From positions 2,604,001 to 2,668,000 of the forward strand of contig NZ_WWHU01000001.1 of the NCBI RefSeq assembly GCF_009862785.1: DNA of 64,000 nucleotides, written 5' to 3'. The DNA is from Gordonia sp. SID5947. GTDB lineage: Bacteria; Actinomycetota; Actinomycetes; Mycobacteriales; Mycobacteriaceae. Positions 53,932 to 62,934 of this stretch are shown here, piece after piece. The notes under the pieces were generated by a model. It was not told the origin of the DNA. It worked only from the letters and a program-made list of their open reading frames with translations, and searched no databases. The translations under genes were made by a program, and so were the position numbers. The stretch's first letter is position 1. Each line of letters opens with the position of its first letter.

Positions 53932-55148
53932 CCGCACCCGATCCGTTCACCCCGGCGCGCCTCGGACCGCTCACCCTGCGCAACCGTTTGATCAAGTGCG
54001 CGACCTTCGAGGGCGCCACCCCGGACGCACTGGTGACCGACGACCTCATCGACTTCCACCGCGAGGTCGCCGCGGGCGGGGTCGCGATGACCACGGTGGC
54101 CTATTGCGCCGTGGCTCCCGAAGGCCGGACCGACCGTCACCAGATCTGGCTGCGCGACGAGGCGATGCCCGGCCTCCGACAGCTCACCGACGCCATCCAC
54201 GCCGAAGGCGCTCTCGCCGCCGCACAACTCGGGCACGCCGGTCCGGTGGCGAACTCGGTGTCCAATCGCAAGAAGGCGCTCGGCCCATCCCGCATCCCTG
54301 CGCCGATGGGCATGTCCGTCACCCAGAAGCTGGACGCGGACGGGATCACCGAGATGCTCACGACCTTCCGTCGCGCGGCGCGCATCGCCGTCGACTCCGG
54401 GTTCGACGGCCTCGAGATCCACTGCGGACACAACTACCTGATCAGCTGCTTCCTGTCCCCGTTGCTCAATCACCGGCGCGACGGATACGGCGGCTCGCTG
54501 GTCAACCGTGCGCGGTTCGCACGTGAGGTCGTCGAGGCCGTTCGTGACGAGGTCGGCGACGAGGCCGCGGTCTGGGCGAAACTCAACATGTTCGACGGCG
54601 TGGGCACACCCGGGCCGGGTCACGGTGGACGTCTGAGCGGTTTCAACATCGACGAGGCGTGTGCGGTGGCACAGCTCCTCGAGTCCGACGGCCACCTCGA
54701 CGCGATCGAGCCGACCGCCGGCAGCTCGCTGCTCAACCCGATGTACCTGTTCCACGGAGAGCCGCCGCGTGAGGAGTTCGCGGACGCGTTCCGGGGCGCC
54801 ATGCGGCTCGGCCTCAAGGCGATGAGCCCGGTGTTCCTCAAGCACTACGAGTACCACGACGCTTATCTGCTGCCCCTGGCTCGCCAGCTGCGCGCCGCGG
54901 TGCGGATGCCGCTGATCCTGTTGGGCGGCATCACCGACCGCGCGTCGATGGACCTGGCGCTGGCGGAGGGTTTCGACTTCGTCGCGATGGGCCGCGCGCT
55001 CCTGCGCGAACCGGACCTGCCGTTGCTCATCCAGGCCGACCCGACGACGACGTCACGCTGTGTGCACTGCAACCTCTGCATGCCGACGATCTACAGTCAC
55101 ACGCGCTGCCCGATCCGGGCGGGCGAGGTCCCCGACCCCCTCCCCTAA
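53928..55148 (+). CDS. NADH:flavin oxidoreductase, old-yellow-enzyme family
   Basis: The protein has 406 residues. The FMN-binding TIM-barrel features are PARLGPLTLRNRLIKCATFE, LGHAGPVANSVSN, the catalytic His region LEIHCGHNYLISCFLSPLLN and NHRRDGYGGSLVNRARFARE, and LILLGGITDRASMDLALAEG. At the end four Cys occur (RCVHCNLCMPTIYSHTRC), like the iron-sulfur cluster ligands of 2,4-dienoyl-CoA reductase, but the FAD/NAD domain that follows in those is absent. It reduces activated alkenes; physiological substrate unknown, probably linked to the TetR ligand. Confidence 0.86.
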   Translation: MTAPDPFTPARLGPLTLRNRLIKCATFEGATPDALVTDDLIDFHREVAAGGVAMTTVAYCAVAPEGRTDRHQIWLRDEAMPGLRQLTDAIHAEGALAAAQLGHAGPVANSVSNRKKALGPSRIPAPMGMSVTQKLDADGITEMLTTFRRAARIAVDSGFDGLEIHCGHNYLISCFLSPLLNHRRDGYGGSLVNRARFAREVVEAVRDEVGDEAAVWAKLNMFDGVGTPGPGHGGRLSGFNIDEACAVAQLLESDGHLDAIEPTAGSSLLNPMYLFHGEPPREEFADAFRGAMRLGLKAMSPVFLKHYEYHDAYLLPLARQLRAAVRMPLILLGGITDRASMDLALAEGFDFVAMGRALLREPDLPLLIQADPTTTSRCVHCNLCMPTIYSHTRCPIRAGEVPDPLP

Positions 55149-55175
55149 CCCCACCCACCCCACCTTCCTCGGTCC

Positions 55176-55246
55176 GTTCTGGCCGCACTTCCACGTTCCG
55201 GCTTCAGGCGGATCCTGCGGCCGGAAGCCGAAACTGCGGCCAGAAC
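55176..55246. repeat. Nested palindrome between oxidoreductase and beta-lactamase-like genes
   Basis: Outer arms GTTCTGGCCGCA (55176-55187) and TGCGGCCAGAAC (55235-55246) are exact reverse complements. Inside them, TTCCGGC (55196-55202) pairs with GCCGGAA (55219-55225), after unpaired bulges. The element lies between convergent stops and is probably a bidirectional terminator. It is less perfect than the others in the window. Confidence 0.75.
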
Positions 55247-55270
55247 CACATCGTGGGTGCGACGCGGAGG

Positions 55271-56923
55271 TCAGGTCCGCGTGAACTCGCCGTTCGACAT
55301 CTCGTCGTCGTAGTACTCGATCGTCATCCGCGGGCTCGGCTCGTTCCCCGCGCCGTCGAAGGTGACCTTGGAGATCGACCCGGGCTCGGCGTTCTCGGTG
55401 CGCAGCGTGAACGTGTAGGTGTTGCCATCCCAGTGACCGAGCTCGTGGGTCGTCGCCCCGCCGGGGCCCAGGGCGAGGATGAGCTTGCCGTTCTGCTCGC
55501 GCACCACGGCGGGTCCGTAGACATCGTTGCGGTACGTGCCGGCATACGTCGACAAGGGCTGCGCCGGAGTCAGATCCGCCGGCGGCTGCTGGCCCACCAG
55601 GCTGCCCGACGGCTTGGCCATCGCGGCGTAGGCGTCCCCGTAGAGCGTGCGCCAGTCGTGGCGGACCTCGCCGAACTGGACGATGTCGGCGAACTCACCC
55701 GTCAGCGCGTCCACGGCGCCGATAGGTGCGGCGTTGGACAACGCGACGATCGCGACGTCGGCCGACGGCATGACCAGGAAGTTGGTTCCGGCTCCCATCG
55801 AGAAGGCGCCCGAATGACTGTATTGCGTGCGCCCGCCTTCGGTGACCGACACGTTGAATCCGTACCCGTAGTAGCCGGCGCGGGCGTCCGGGGAGCCGGC
55901 GGGCGACGAGACGATCTCCGGGGTGACGGCCGGCAGCAGCGCGTCCGCACCGACGATCTGCTTGCCGGCGTACATCCCGTTGCCGAGCAGCATCGCCATC
56001 CAGTGCGTCAGGTCGTTCACCGATGAGGAGACGCCACCGGCAGGCGCCTGGGCGTCGGGATCACGCTGCTGCGGTGTCTTGACCCACTTGCCGTCTGCCT
56101 GCACGTGGCCGACGACCCGGTCGGGCTCGGCCTCGAAATCGCGGAAACGAGAACTGGTGTGGGTCATGCCGAGCGGACCGTAGAGCGCCTGCTCCGAGAG
56201 CGTCTCCCAGTCCTTCCCGGACTTGCGCGCCGCCGACTCGGCGGCCGCCGTCACCCCGAAGTTGGTGTAGTTGTACGTGACGCGGAACGGGTCGAGCGGC
56301 ACATAGCGCATCCGGGCCAGGACCTGCTCCCGGTCGTACCCGAGCTCCTCGAGCTTGTCCCCGGCATGATCGGGTAGTCCCGAACGGTGCGCGTACATGT
56401 CCCCGATGGTGACGTTTTGACTGACATACAGATCGGAGAGCGCGAAGCCCGGAAGGTTCTCCGCGACCGGGGTGTCCCACCCCACCACCTTGTCGGTGAT
56501 CAGCTTGGCGATCACCGTGGAGCCGAGCGGCTTCGACATCGAGGCCAACGGGAACACTGTATCGGCATCCACTTTCCGGTCGGTGCCCACCTCGGCCACG
56601 CCGAAACCCTTGGCGTACACCGATTCACCGCCGTGTACCACGGCCACCGCCATCCCCGGAATCCCGGTGGACGCCATCAGGGATTCGACGAGGCCGTCGA
56701 GCCTGCCGACGGCGGTCTCGACCGCATCGGCCGGGAGGTCCTGTGCGACGACGGTGTTCGGGTCGACCGGCTCTGTGACGGCGGAGGTCGCCGACGACGA
56801 CGAGGAGCCGGTGTCCGATGGTGCGGTGTCGCACGCGGCGACGGCGGTGGCGGCGAGTGCCGTCGCCACGAGCGCGGCGGCCGATCGTCGGACTCGCGCG
56901 TGCGATGTGGTCCGAACGCCCAT
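55271..56923 (-). CDS. Beta-lactamase-like serine hydrolase lipoprotein
   Basis: The protein has 550 residues from ATG 56923. A signal segment ends in a lipobox AVAAC (Cys31), followed by a Ser/Thr-rich linker. The penicillin-binding-like domain has the S-x-x-K motif SMSK at 128-131, the Tyr/Asn motif in TYNYTNFG, and HSGAFSMGAG as third motif. A C-terminal beta domain (about 430-550) resembles the DUF3471-type tail of class C-like esterases. Role may be peptidoglycan or ester hydrolysis outside the cell; resistance to beta-lactams cannot be assumed. Confidence 0.85.
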   Translation of the reverse strand: MGVRTTSHARVRRSAAALVATALAATAVAACDTAPSDTGSSSSSATSAVTEPVDPNTVVAQDLPADAVETAVGRLDGLVESLMASTGIPGMAVAVVHGGESVYAKGFGVAEVGTDRKVDADTVFPLASMSKPLGSTVIAKLITDKVVGWDTPVAENLPGFALSDLYVSQNVTIGDMYAHRSGLPDHAGDKLEELGYDREQVLARMRYVPLDPFRVTYNYTNFGVTAAAESAARKSGKDWETLSEQALYGPLGMTHTSSRFRDFEAEPDRVVGHVQADGKWVKTPQQRDPDAQAPAGGVSSSVNDLTHWMAMLLGNGMYAGKQIVGADALLPAVTPEIVSSPAGSPDARAGYYGYGFNVSVTEGGRTQYSHSGAFSMGAGTNFLVMPSADVAIVALSNAAPIGAVDALTGEFADIVQFGEVRHDWRTLYGDAYAAMAKPSGSLVGQQPPADLTPAQPLSTYAGTYRNDVYGPAVVREQNGKLILALGPGGATTHELGHWDGNTYTFTLRTENAEPGSISKVTFDGAGNEPSPRMTIEYYDDEMSNGEFTRT

Positions 56924-57150
56924 GAGTCCATACCTGCTTCCTCGAGGTGACCGCTGGCTCCCGACCTGACACGACTCCCTCCGACCGACCAACAGAATAT
57001 CCGTCTCCGACGTGCGAGGGGCGTGCTTCGACGACTCCGCGCGGTGACCCGTCGCCACGTGAACACGGTCACCAGCGGCAGACCTCGACCGGCACCGCCA
57101 CTGGTACTCGCGCTACGTTGGCGGGACACGAGCAGAGCCGGAGGACCTCG

Positions 57151-59205
57151 ATGAGCACTGGGCGCGCGACCGACGAGACAATCGATACCGATGATCCCTA
57201 CCTGTGGTTGGAGGAGGTCGGTGGGGACCGGGCACTCGACTGGGTGCGCGCCCACAATCAACCCACCGTCGACGATCTGACATCGGATGAGCGGTTCGCG
57301 GTGCTCGAGTCCGAAGCCCTCGAGATTCTCGACACCGACGATCGCATCCCCTATGTGCGCCGTCGCGGCGACCATCTGTACAACTTCTGGCGCGACGCGG
57401 CGAACCCGAAGGGACTCTGGCGACGGACCACACTTGCGTCCTACCGGACCGACGCCCCCGAGTGGGATGTGCTGATCGACGTCGATGCGCTCGCGGCAGC
57501 CGAGGACGAGAACTGGGTGTGGGCGGGCGCCACCGTTCTGCGGCCGGAGTACCGGCATGCGCTGGTGTCGCTGTCGCGCGGCGGTGCGGACGCGAACGTG
57601 GTGCGTGAGTTCGATCTCGAGACCCGTGACTGGGTCGACGACGGATTCGTCCTCCCGGAGAACAAATCCAGCATCGGCTGGATCGATCGTGACACCGTCT
57701 ACGTCGGAACGGATTTCGGCGAACAGCCGGACGGGCACGGGTCGCTCACCACATCGGGCTACCCACGTGTGGTCAAACGATGGGAGCGGGGGACCCCACT
57801 TCGGGACGCGGTGACCGTGTTCGCGGGGGAGGTCGACGACGTCTCGGTCGGCGTCACGTTCGACAGCACACCGGGTTACGAGCGACACTTCGCCAGCCGC
57901 GCGACGGACTTCTTCAACGCGTTGCGATACGAGATCCGCGGCGACGAAAGGATTCTCGTCGACGTCCCGACCGATGCACATTCCGGCGTACGGCACGACT
58001 GGCTGTTCGTGATGCCACGGTCGGACTGGTCGGTGGGCGGTGTCACCCATGCCGCCGGTACGCTGCTGGTGTTCGACTACGAGGCCTATCTCGGCGGCGC
58101 CCGCGAGGCGACGGTCCTGTTCGCGCCGGACGCCCACACGAGTCTCAGCGACTACACGTTCACCCGCTCACACCTGATCCTGGTGACGCTGCACGACGTG
58201 CACACCGAGGTCTCGGTGCGGGAGCTCGGCACCTGGACGCCGGTCGAGATGTCGGGGCTCCCCTCACTGGCCACGATCTCCGTGCTCGACACCGATGCCG
58301 ACGAGAGCGACGAGATCTTCTGGTCGGCAAGCTCGTTCACCACTCCCCCCAGCCTGCTCTACGGCGAGTCGGGCAAGGGGCCCGAGGTGATCAAGCAGTC
58401 ACCGTCGTTCTTCGACGCCGACGATGTGATCGCCGAACAGCACTTCGCGACCTCTGACGACGGTACCCAGGTGCCGTACTTCGTCGTCCGGCGCAGCGGT
58501 GTCAGGTCGGGACCGACCCTCCTCTACGGCTACGGAGGTTTCGAGAACTCGCTGACGCCCGGCTATCTGGCGATCAGCGGCCGCAGCTGGATCGCGCGCG
58601 GCGGGATCTACGTCATCGCCAACATCCGTGGCGGCGGCGAGTACGGACCGTCGTGGCACACGCAGGCCCAGAAGGCCGGACGTCACCTCGTCTACGAGGA
58701 CTTCGCCGCCGTCGCACGGGCATTGGTCGCCGAGGGACTCACCACGCCCGAACAGCTGGGCGCGCAGGGCGGATCCAACGGCGGCCTGCTGATGGGCGTG
58801 ATGCTGACCCGCTATCCGGAACTCTTCGGCGCCCTCGTGTGTCAGGTGCCGTTGATCGACATGCGTCGCTACCACCTGTTGCTGGCGGGAGCCTCCTGGA
58901 TGGCCGAGTACGGTGATCCAGACGATCCGGACCAGTGGTCGTACATGCAGCCGTTCTCCCCTTATCAGAACCTGCAGTCGGGTGCCGATTACCCGCAGAT
59001 CCTGGTCACCACGTCCACCCGCGACGACCGCGTCCATCCCGGACACGCACGCAAACTGGTTGCCCGCCTGGAGGAACTCGGTCACGACGTGGCCTACTAC
59101 GAAAACATCGAGGGCGGCCACGGAGGCGCAGCGGACAACAAGCAGGCCGCGTTCAAATCCGCTCTGGCCTACGAGTTCCTGTGGCGGACACTCGCCGGGA
59201 GATGA
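57151..59205 (+). CDS. Prolyl oligopeptidase family serine peptidase (Rv0457c-like)
   Basis: The protein has 684 residues from ATG 57151, preceded by GGAGG at 7 bases. The N-terminal seven-bladed propeller starts with DDPYLWLEEVGGDRALDWVR. The catalytic alpha/beta domain (from about 440) has LLYGYGGFENSLTPGY, the nucleophile GAQGGSNGGLLMG, the Asp in TSTRDDRVHPGHA and the His in IEGGHGG. It cleaves short proline-containing peptides in the cytoplasm; no signal peptide is seen. Its 3' end overlaps a convergent membrane-protein gene by 37 bp. Confidence 0.9.
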   Translation: MSTGRATDETIDTDDPYLWLEEVGGDRALDWVRAHNQPTVDDLTSDERFAVLESEALEILDTDDRIPYVRRRGDHLYNFWRDAANPKGLWRRTTLASYRTDAPEWDVLIDVDALAAAEDENWVWAGATVLRPEYRHALVSLSRGGADANVVREFDLETRDWVDDGFVLPENKSSIGWIDRDTVYVGTDFGEQPDGHGSLTTSGYPRVVKRWERGTPLRDAVTVFAGEVDDVSVGVTFDSTPGYERHFASRATDFFNALRYEIRGDERILVDVPTDAHSGVRHDWLFVMPRSDWSVGGVTHAAGTLLVFDYEAYLGGAREATVLFAPDAHTSLSDYTFTRSHLILVTLHDVHTEVSVRELGTWTPVEMSGLPSLATISVLDTDADESDEIFWSASSFTTPPSLLYGESGKGPEVIKQSPSFFDADDVIAEQHFATSDDGTQVPYFVVRRSGVRSGPTLLYGYGGFENSLTPGYLAISGRSWIARGGIYVIANIRGGGEYGPSWHTQAQKAGRHLVYEDFAAVARALVAEGLTTPEQLGAQGGSNGGLLMGVMLTRYPELFGALVCQVPLIDMRRYHLLLAGASWMAEYGDPDDPDQWSYMQPFSPYQNLQSGADYPQILVTTSTRDDRVHPGHARKLVARLEELGHDVAYYENIEGGHGGAADNKQAAFKSALAYEFLWRTLAGR

Positions 59206-59858
59206 CCCCACCGGCGCACGGTGTCCAGGGGATTCCAGGGTGTCGCGTGCCGCCCCTGCGCCATCGGATACCAGGCGAGTCCGACCAGCAGCGACGAGAG
59301 ATGCCCGATCCCGGTGAAGGTGACGTCGAGCATCAGGGGCAGGCCGTACACCGCGAGGATCCCGATGAGATACACCCAGCGCCACGGGTATGCGATCCGG
59401 TAGGTGAGCACTCCCACCACAGCGGCCAGGAAGTAGCTCACGCCGACGTCGGTGACGTCGACCAGCGATGAGCCGGCCATCCCGTGGCGGATGGCCACGG
59501 CGAGGATGCCCTCGCTGACGTAGGTGGCGATCACATGTGCGCTCAGACCGACCAACAGCCAGCGCGGTGATCCCAACCACCGCTCGGCGGGCACGTGGAA
59601 GATGCAGAACAGGATCAGATAGGGCAGCCAGTACGATCCGTCGATCCAGAACAGACTGCTGACCAGTACCTGGATCGGGTCGGTCGACAGGTGATGCAGG
59701 TTGGTCGACCGCTCAACCAGGAGCCGGGCGAGTTCCTCGGGTGTCAGCGAGCGCTGGATGATCGTGGTGATTTGCAACGCCACCAACCATGCGAAGGTCA
59801 GTGGCGCGCCGCGGACGACGCGCCACACCTGAACGCAGAACACACGTGCGCGCGACAC
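59169..59858 (-). CDS. Rhomboid-like multi-pass membrane protein
   Basis: The protein has 229 residues from GTG 59858. About six hydrophobic helices are seen: APLTFAWLVALQITTII, WLPYLILFCIFHV, PRWLLVGLSAHVIATYVSEG, VGVSYFLAAVVGVLTYRIAY, VYLIGILAVYGLPLMLDV and HLSSLLVGLAWYPMA. This fits the rhomboid-like group that lacks the GxSG/His catalytic pair; SYFLA occupies the expected Ser region without Gly-x-Ser-Gly. Proteolytic activity is therefore unlikely. Its last 37 bases overlap the end of the peptidase gene. Confidence 0.7.
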   Translation of the reverse strand: MSRARVFCVQVWRVVRGAPLTFAWLVALQITTIIQRSLTPEELARLLVERSTNLHHLSTDPIQVLVSSLFWIDGSYWLPYLILFCIFHVPAERWLGSPRWLLVGLSAHVIATYVSEGILAVAIRHGMAGSSLVDVTDVGVSYFLAAVVGVLTYRIAYPWRWVYLIGILAVYGLPLMLDVTFTGIGHLSSLLVGLAWYPMAQGRHATPWNPLDTVRRWGHLPASVRHRNS

Positions 59859-59880
59859 CCGCCGATTATCGTCGCGTCGG

Positions 59881-60714
59881 TCAGCGGCGGGCGGGCGATC
59901 GGCCGAAGGCCAGTCGTGCGACGAATCCGACGACCACCACGCCTGCCCCGACCGCACCGACGATCAGGGCCGCATGGTGCAGGTCCGCGACGGTGCCGTC
60001 GATGATCACCCTGGCCACCTCTCGGCCGGCATCCTCGGTGCCGTCGACCTCCTGCTTGGCGCGCTCAGCGAAGAAGATGCCGACAGCCCACGCGAATGCC
60101 GCGGAAGCGATCAATCCGACACCGAGCCATGCGAGTACGGTTCCGCGGCGCCGCGCGATGAGCAACGCCAGCACGCTCCCGGCGACCGCTGTCACCAGCG
60201 ACCAGTAGGCCATCTCGGTGATCTGCCGGCCCACGTCGTGATAGCGCCCGGCCTCCAGCCCCGACCCGTCTCGGTTGAGCGGCACCAGGATCGGGCCCGT
60301 CACGCGGGCATCGATGTTCGTCTGCGCGATCACCCGATTCACCATGTCGGTGATGTCGAGCTGCATGACCGAGGTGTCACCGGTAGCCGGCGGAGGATCG
60401 AACAACCAGGCATGCTGCTGCGACACGACGTCGACGAAGTCGGCCTCGAACGCGTCGCTGTGGGTGTACGCACGCGCTGCCGGTTCCACCACCGCCGACG
60501 CCGCGGGGACGTTCACCCGCTCGGTGACCGACGACGCGATCTGGGTGGCGAGGTAGTCCTGGACCTTCTCGTCCTGGGCCATCGGCGTCACCGTGGTGAC
60601 AAAGCCCTCTGGGTCGACCAGTCGTTCCTTCACCCAGAGTGAGGGGAAGGCCAACACGATCGCCGCCATCGCCACCAGTGTCAGGAGCCCGCTGAGGAAT
60701 GTGCGCACAGCCAC
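59881..60714 (-). CDS. Membrane protein of unknown function
   Basis: The protein has 277 residues. An N-terminal helix (FLSGLLTLVAMAAIVLAFPS) leads to a long extracytoplasmic domain (about 25-180) with VTTVTPMAQDEKVQDYLATQ and a tract of helical residues, then three C-terminal hydrophobic helices (SLVTAVAGSVLALLIA, VLAWLGVGLIASAAFAWAVG, AALIVGAVGAGVVVVGFVAR). This matches a plan common in actinobacterial membrane proteins of unknown function. It lies 22 bp upstream of the rhomboid-like gene on the same strand, and follows ppk2. Confidence 0.72.
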   Translation of the reverse strand: MAVRTFLSGLLTLVAMAAIVLAFPSLWVKERLVDPEGFVTTVTPMAQDEKVQDYLATQIASSVTERVNVPAASAVVEPAARAYTHSDAFEADFVDVVSQQHAWLFDPPPATGDTSVMQLDITDMVNRVIAQTNIDARVTGPILVPLNRDGSGLEAGRYHDVGRQITEMAYWSLVTAVAGSVLALLIARRRGTVLAWLGVGLIASAAFAWAVGIFFAERAKQEVDGTEDAGREVARVIIDGTVADLHHAALIVGAVGAGVVVVGFVARLAFGRSPARR

Positions 60715-60750
60715 GAGGCTACCGAGGCGATCGACGGACTGTCGGGGTGG

Positions 60751-61713
60751 CTACTCCCCGACCAGATCGCGTGCGCGTCCGACGATCAGCGGGTCGGGTT
60801 CGCCGACGAAATCGTCGCTCTTGCCCTTGTAGTCGAAGAGACTCAGGACGTGGCGCATCGCGTTGATCCGGGCCCGCTTCTTGTCGTTGCTCTTCACCAC
60901 GGTCCACGGTGCGTGATCGGTGTCGGTGGCCGCGAACATGGCCTCCTTGGCCTCGGTGTAGGCATCCCACTTGTCGAGCGACGCGAGGTCCATCGGCGAC
61001 AGCTTCCATTGCCGCACCGGATCGATCTGGCGGATCGCGAACCGCGTGCGCTGCTCCAGCGGAGTCACCGAGAACCAGAATTTCACCAGGTTGATGCCGT
61101 CGTCGACGAGCATCTTCTCGAAGGCCGGGACCTGCTCGACGAACTGCGTGTACTGCTCGGAAGTGCAGAAGCCCATGACCCTTTCCACTCCCGCGCGGTT
61201 GTACCAGGACCGATCGAAGAAGACCATCTCCCCGCCCGCGGGCAGGTGCTGCACGTAGCGCTGGAAATACCACTCGGTCGATTCACGCTCACTCGGCTTC
61301 CCCAATGCGACGGTCCGCGCGCCGCGGGGGTTGAGATGTTCGTTGAATCGCTTGATGGTGCCGCCCTTTCCGGCGGCATCGCGTCCCTCGAACACCAGCA
61401 GGTGACGTTGCCCGGTCTGCTTGGACCATTTCTGCAACTTCAACAACTCGATCTGGAGATGACGCTTGGTCACCTCGTACTCGCGCCGGCTCATCCGCTC
61501 CTCGTACGGATAGTCCTGACGCCAGGTGTCGACCACATTGCGCTCGGGCAGCGTCAGCAGCACCGGGTCGTCGTCATCGTCGTCGTTGACGGCGAATGCG
61601 GTCACGTCGTGCAGGTCGACGAGTTGCTGGAGTGCCTCCCGGCCGTTGAGCAGACTGAAATCGGGGCCGACCTCGATGGATGTCCCCAGGGCAGGATCGT
61701 GTAACTCGGTCAC
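60751..61713 (-). CDS. ppk2: Polyphosphate kinase 2
   Basis: This 320-residue PPK2 uses polyphosphate to phosphorylate nucleoside diphosphates or monophosphates. The Walker A is FEGRDAAGKGGTIKRF; lid and Walker B segments are NPRGARTVALGKPSERE and VFFDRSWYNRAGVERVMGF, followed by KFWFSVTPLEQRTRFAIRQI and the C-terminal SNDKKRARINAMRHVLS. An N-terminal acidic extension of about 75 residues with NDDDDDDP is specific to this protein. Single-domain length and motif details fit class I (diphosphate to triphosphate). It is cytoplasmic. Confidence 0.94.
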   Translation of the reverse strand: MTELHDPALGTSIEVGPDFSLLNGREALQQLVDLHDVTAFAVNDDDDDDPVLLTLPERNVVDTWRQDYPYEERMSRREYEVTKRHLQIELLKLQKWSKQTGQRHLLVFEGRDAAGKGGTIKRFNEHLNPRGARTVALGKPSERESTEWYFQRYVQHLPAGGEMVFFDRSWYNRAGVERVMGFCTSEQYTQFVEQVPAFEKMLVDDGINLVKFWFSVTPLEQRTRFAIRQIDPVRQWKLSPMDLASLDKWDAYTEAKEAMFAATDTDHAPWTVVKSNDKKRARINAMRHVLSLFDYKGKSDDFVGEPDPLIVGRARDLVGE

Positions 61714-61774
61714 GGTTCAACGATATGCGCAACGGCCGAACGGGGCGTTGCGACCGGGTGAAGCGAGCCGAACC

Positions 61775-62296
61775 TCAGTTGCGGAGGTCGACCGATCCCG
61801 AGTGGAGGCAGGCCTTTCCGGTGGTGCTGTCATATGCCGTGGCGAAGCCGCCCTGGCAGACGGCTCCGCCGGCGCCTGCGATGGCCTGCCCGCCCCAGCC
61901 GCCGATCGCGATGGTGGTGCCGCCCGCGCGGGCCTGGGCGAGGGAAAATGCCTTCGGGCCCGTCGTCACCGAATAGGAGGTTCCTCCGGTGGTGGCGCCT
62001 GCGAGTGCCGACGATCCCGGCTGCAGGTTTCGCGCATTCGCGTTGCCGCCCTTGTCCGCCACCGCGACCGCTGTGCCCGAATCGCTCGAATCCTCCGATT
62101 GTGCCCGGCTGCCCGGGCCCGCCTTCGCGCCGCACCCGCCGTTGCCGACGATGCGCTGGATCTGATGACCGTCGGCGGCGGCACACGTGGTCGCGGCGCC
62201 GGCAGTGGCACCGCCCGCAAGACCGATCATCCACGCCAGCGAGGTACCGCCGATCACCAGCGCCGCGGCTCGAGCACCGAACTTGTTGATACGCAT
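61775..62296 (-). CDS. Secreted protein of unknown function
   Basis: The protein has 173 residues from ATG 62296, preceded by GGAGG at 9 bases. A signal peptide (AAALVIGGTSLAWMIGLAGG, cleavage near AGAATTC) marks it for export. The mature chain has four Cys, probably two disulfides (TTCAAADG, GGCGAKAG, VCQGG, ACLHSG), and a glycine/alanine-rich middle with TTGGTSYSVTTGPKAFSLAQ and IAIGGWGGQAIAGAGGAVCQ. I recognise a pattern found in Rhodococcus/Gordonia secreted proteins but not a function. Confidence 0.65.
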   Translation of the reverse strand: MRINKFGARAAALVIGGTSLAWMIGLAGGATAGAATTCAAADGHQIQRIVGNGGCGAKAGPGSRAQSEDSSDSGTAVAVADKGGNANARNLQPGSSALAGATTGGTSYSVTTGPKAFSLAQARAGGTTIAIGGWGGQAIAGAGGAVCQGGFATAYDSTTGKACLHSGSVDLRN

Positions 62297-62395
62297 AGAG
62301 ATTGGCCTCCTCATTCGCCACGGATCGCAGAGTGCAGCAGCACTGACAGCAAGCGTACCCACAGACCGCCGAAAGGTGGGTCCCGGGTTGACGAA

Positions 62396-62423
62396 ACGAT
62401 CCCCGGCCGAGACCGGGGATCGT
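62396..62423 (-). terminator. Hairpin 3' of SRPBCC gene
   Basis: ACGATCCCCGG and CCGGGGATCGT (11-bp perfect stem) flank a 6-base loop, 15 bp past the stop of the SRPBCC gene at 62438 and upstream of the secreted-protein gene start. Likely terminator for the SRPBCC transcript. Confidence 0.72.
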
Positions 62424-62437
62424 CGTGAGCGCCTGCG

Positions 62438-62878
62438 TCAGCCGGCCGCGCGGCGTTGCACCTCGGCCGTCAATCCCTTTCGAGCCGTGTCGACCGCCAT
62501 CTTCTGGGCCCGCTTGACGATCATGCCCGGCAGTTTGATCTTCAACTCGACGTCGAGGGTGAACTCCACGTGCGAGCCCTCGCCGTCGGGGGTCACCACG
62601 TAGACACCGTGCTGTTCGCTCAGCTGGTTGGCCTCGATGAGGTCCCACGTGCACGAGTTCTCTGTCCAGGTGTAGGCCAGTGTCTGCTCGTCGGAGATGC
62701 CCGCCGCGGTGACCACCACGCGAACTTTCTCGGGCTTACCGTCCTCGTTCTCGCTGAGGACCTCCGCCTCCTTGTGCGGACCCGACCAATCCGGAAGGGA
62801 CGGCACGTCCATCAGCACCTCCATCACGAGCGACGGCGGAGCAGCGACTTCGAATTCGATCTTCGCGGAGACAGCCAT
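62438..62878 (-). CDS. SRPBCC family protein
   Basis: The protein has 146 residues from ATG 62878. The fold is recognisable from SAKIEFEVAAPPSLVMEVLM and DVPSLPDWSGPHKEAEVLSE at the start, the beta-rich middle YTWTENSCTWDLIEANQLSE and the C-terminal amphipathic helix PGMIVKRAQKMAVDTARKGL. These helix-grip proteins bind a hydrophobic ligand; mycobacterial relatives are polyketide cyclase-like or lipid-binding. The ligand is unknown. It is preceded by the DUF4166 gene on the same strand, 56 bp apart. Confidence 0.82.
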   Translation of the reverse strand: MAVSAKIEFEVAAPPSLVMEVLMDVPSLPDWSGPHKEAEVLSENEDGKPEKVRVVVTAAGISDEQTLAYTWTENSCTWDLIEANQLSEQHGVYVVTPDGEGSHVEFTLDVELKIKLPGMIVKRAQKMAVDTARKGLTAEVQRRAAG

Positions 62879-62934
62879 GGCAGAGAACCTACCGTGCCGG
62901 ATGCGTGATGACGCACCCAACGCGACGATCGCGA

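Noticed and set aside
55271..56923. Beta-lactamase resistance gene
   Set aside because: The SMSK/YxN/HSG set is shared by esterases and peptidases of the same family, and the lipoprotein anchor and extra C-terminal domain do not indicate a resistance enzyme.
59169..59858. Active rhomboid protease
   Set aside because: No Gly-x-Ser-Gly motif is found in the expected helix.
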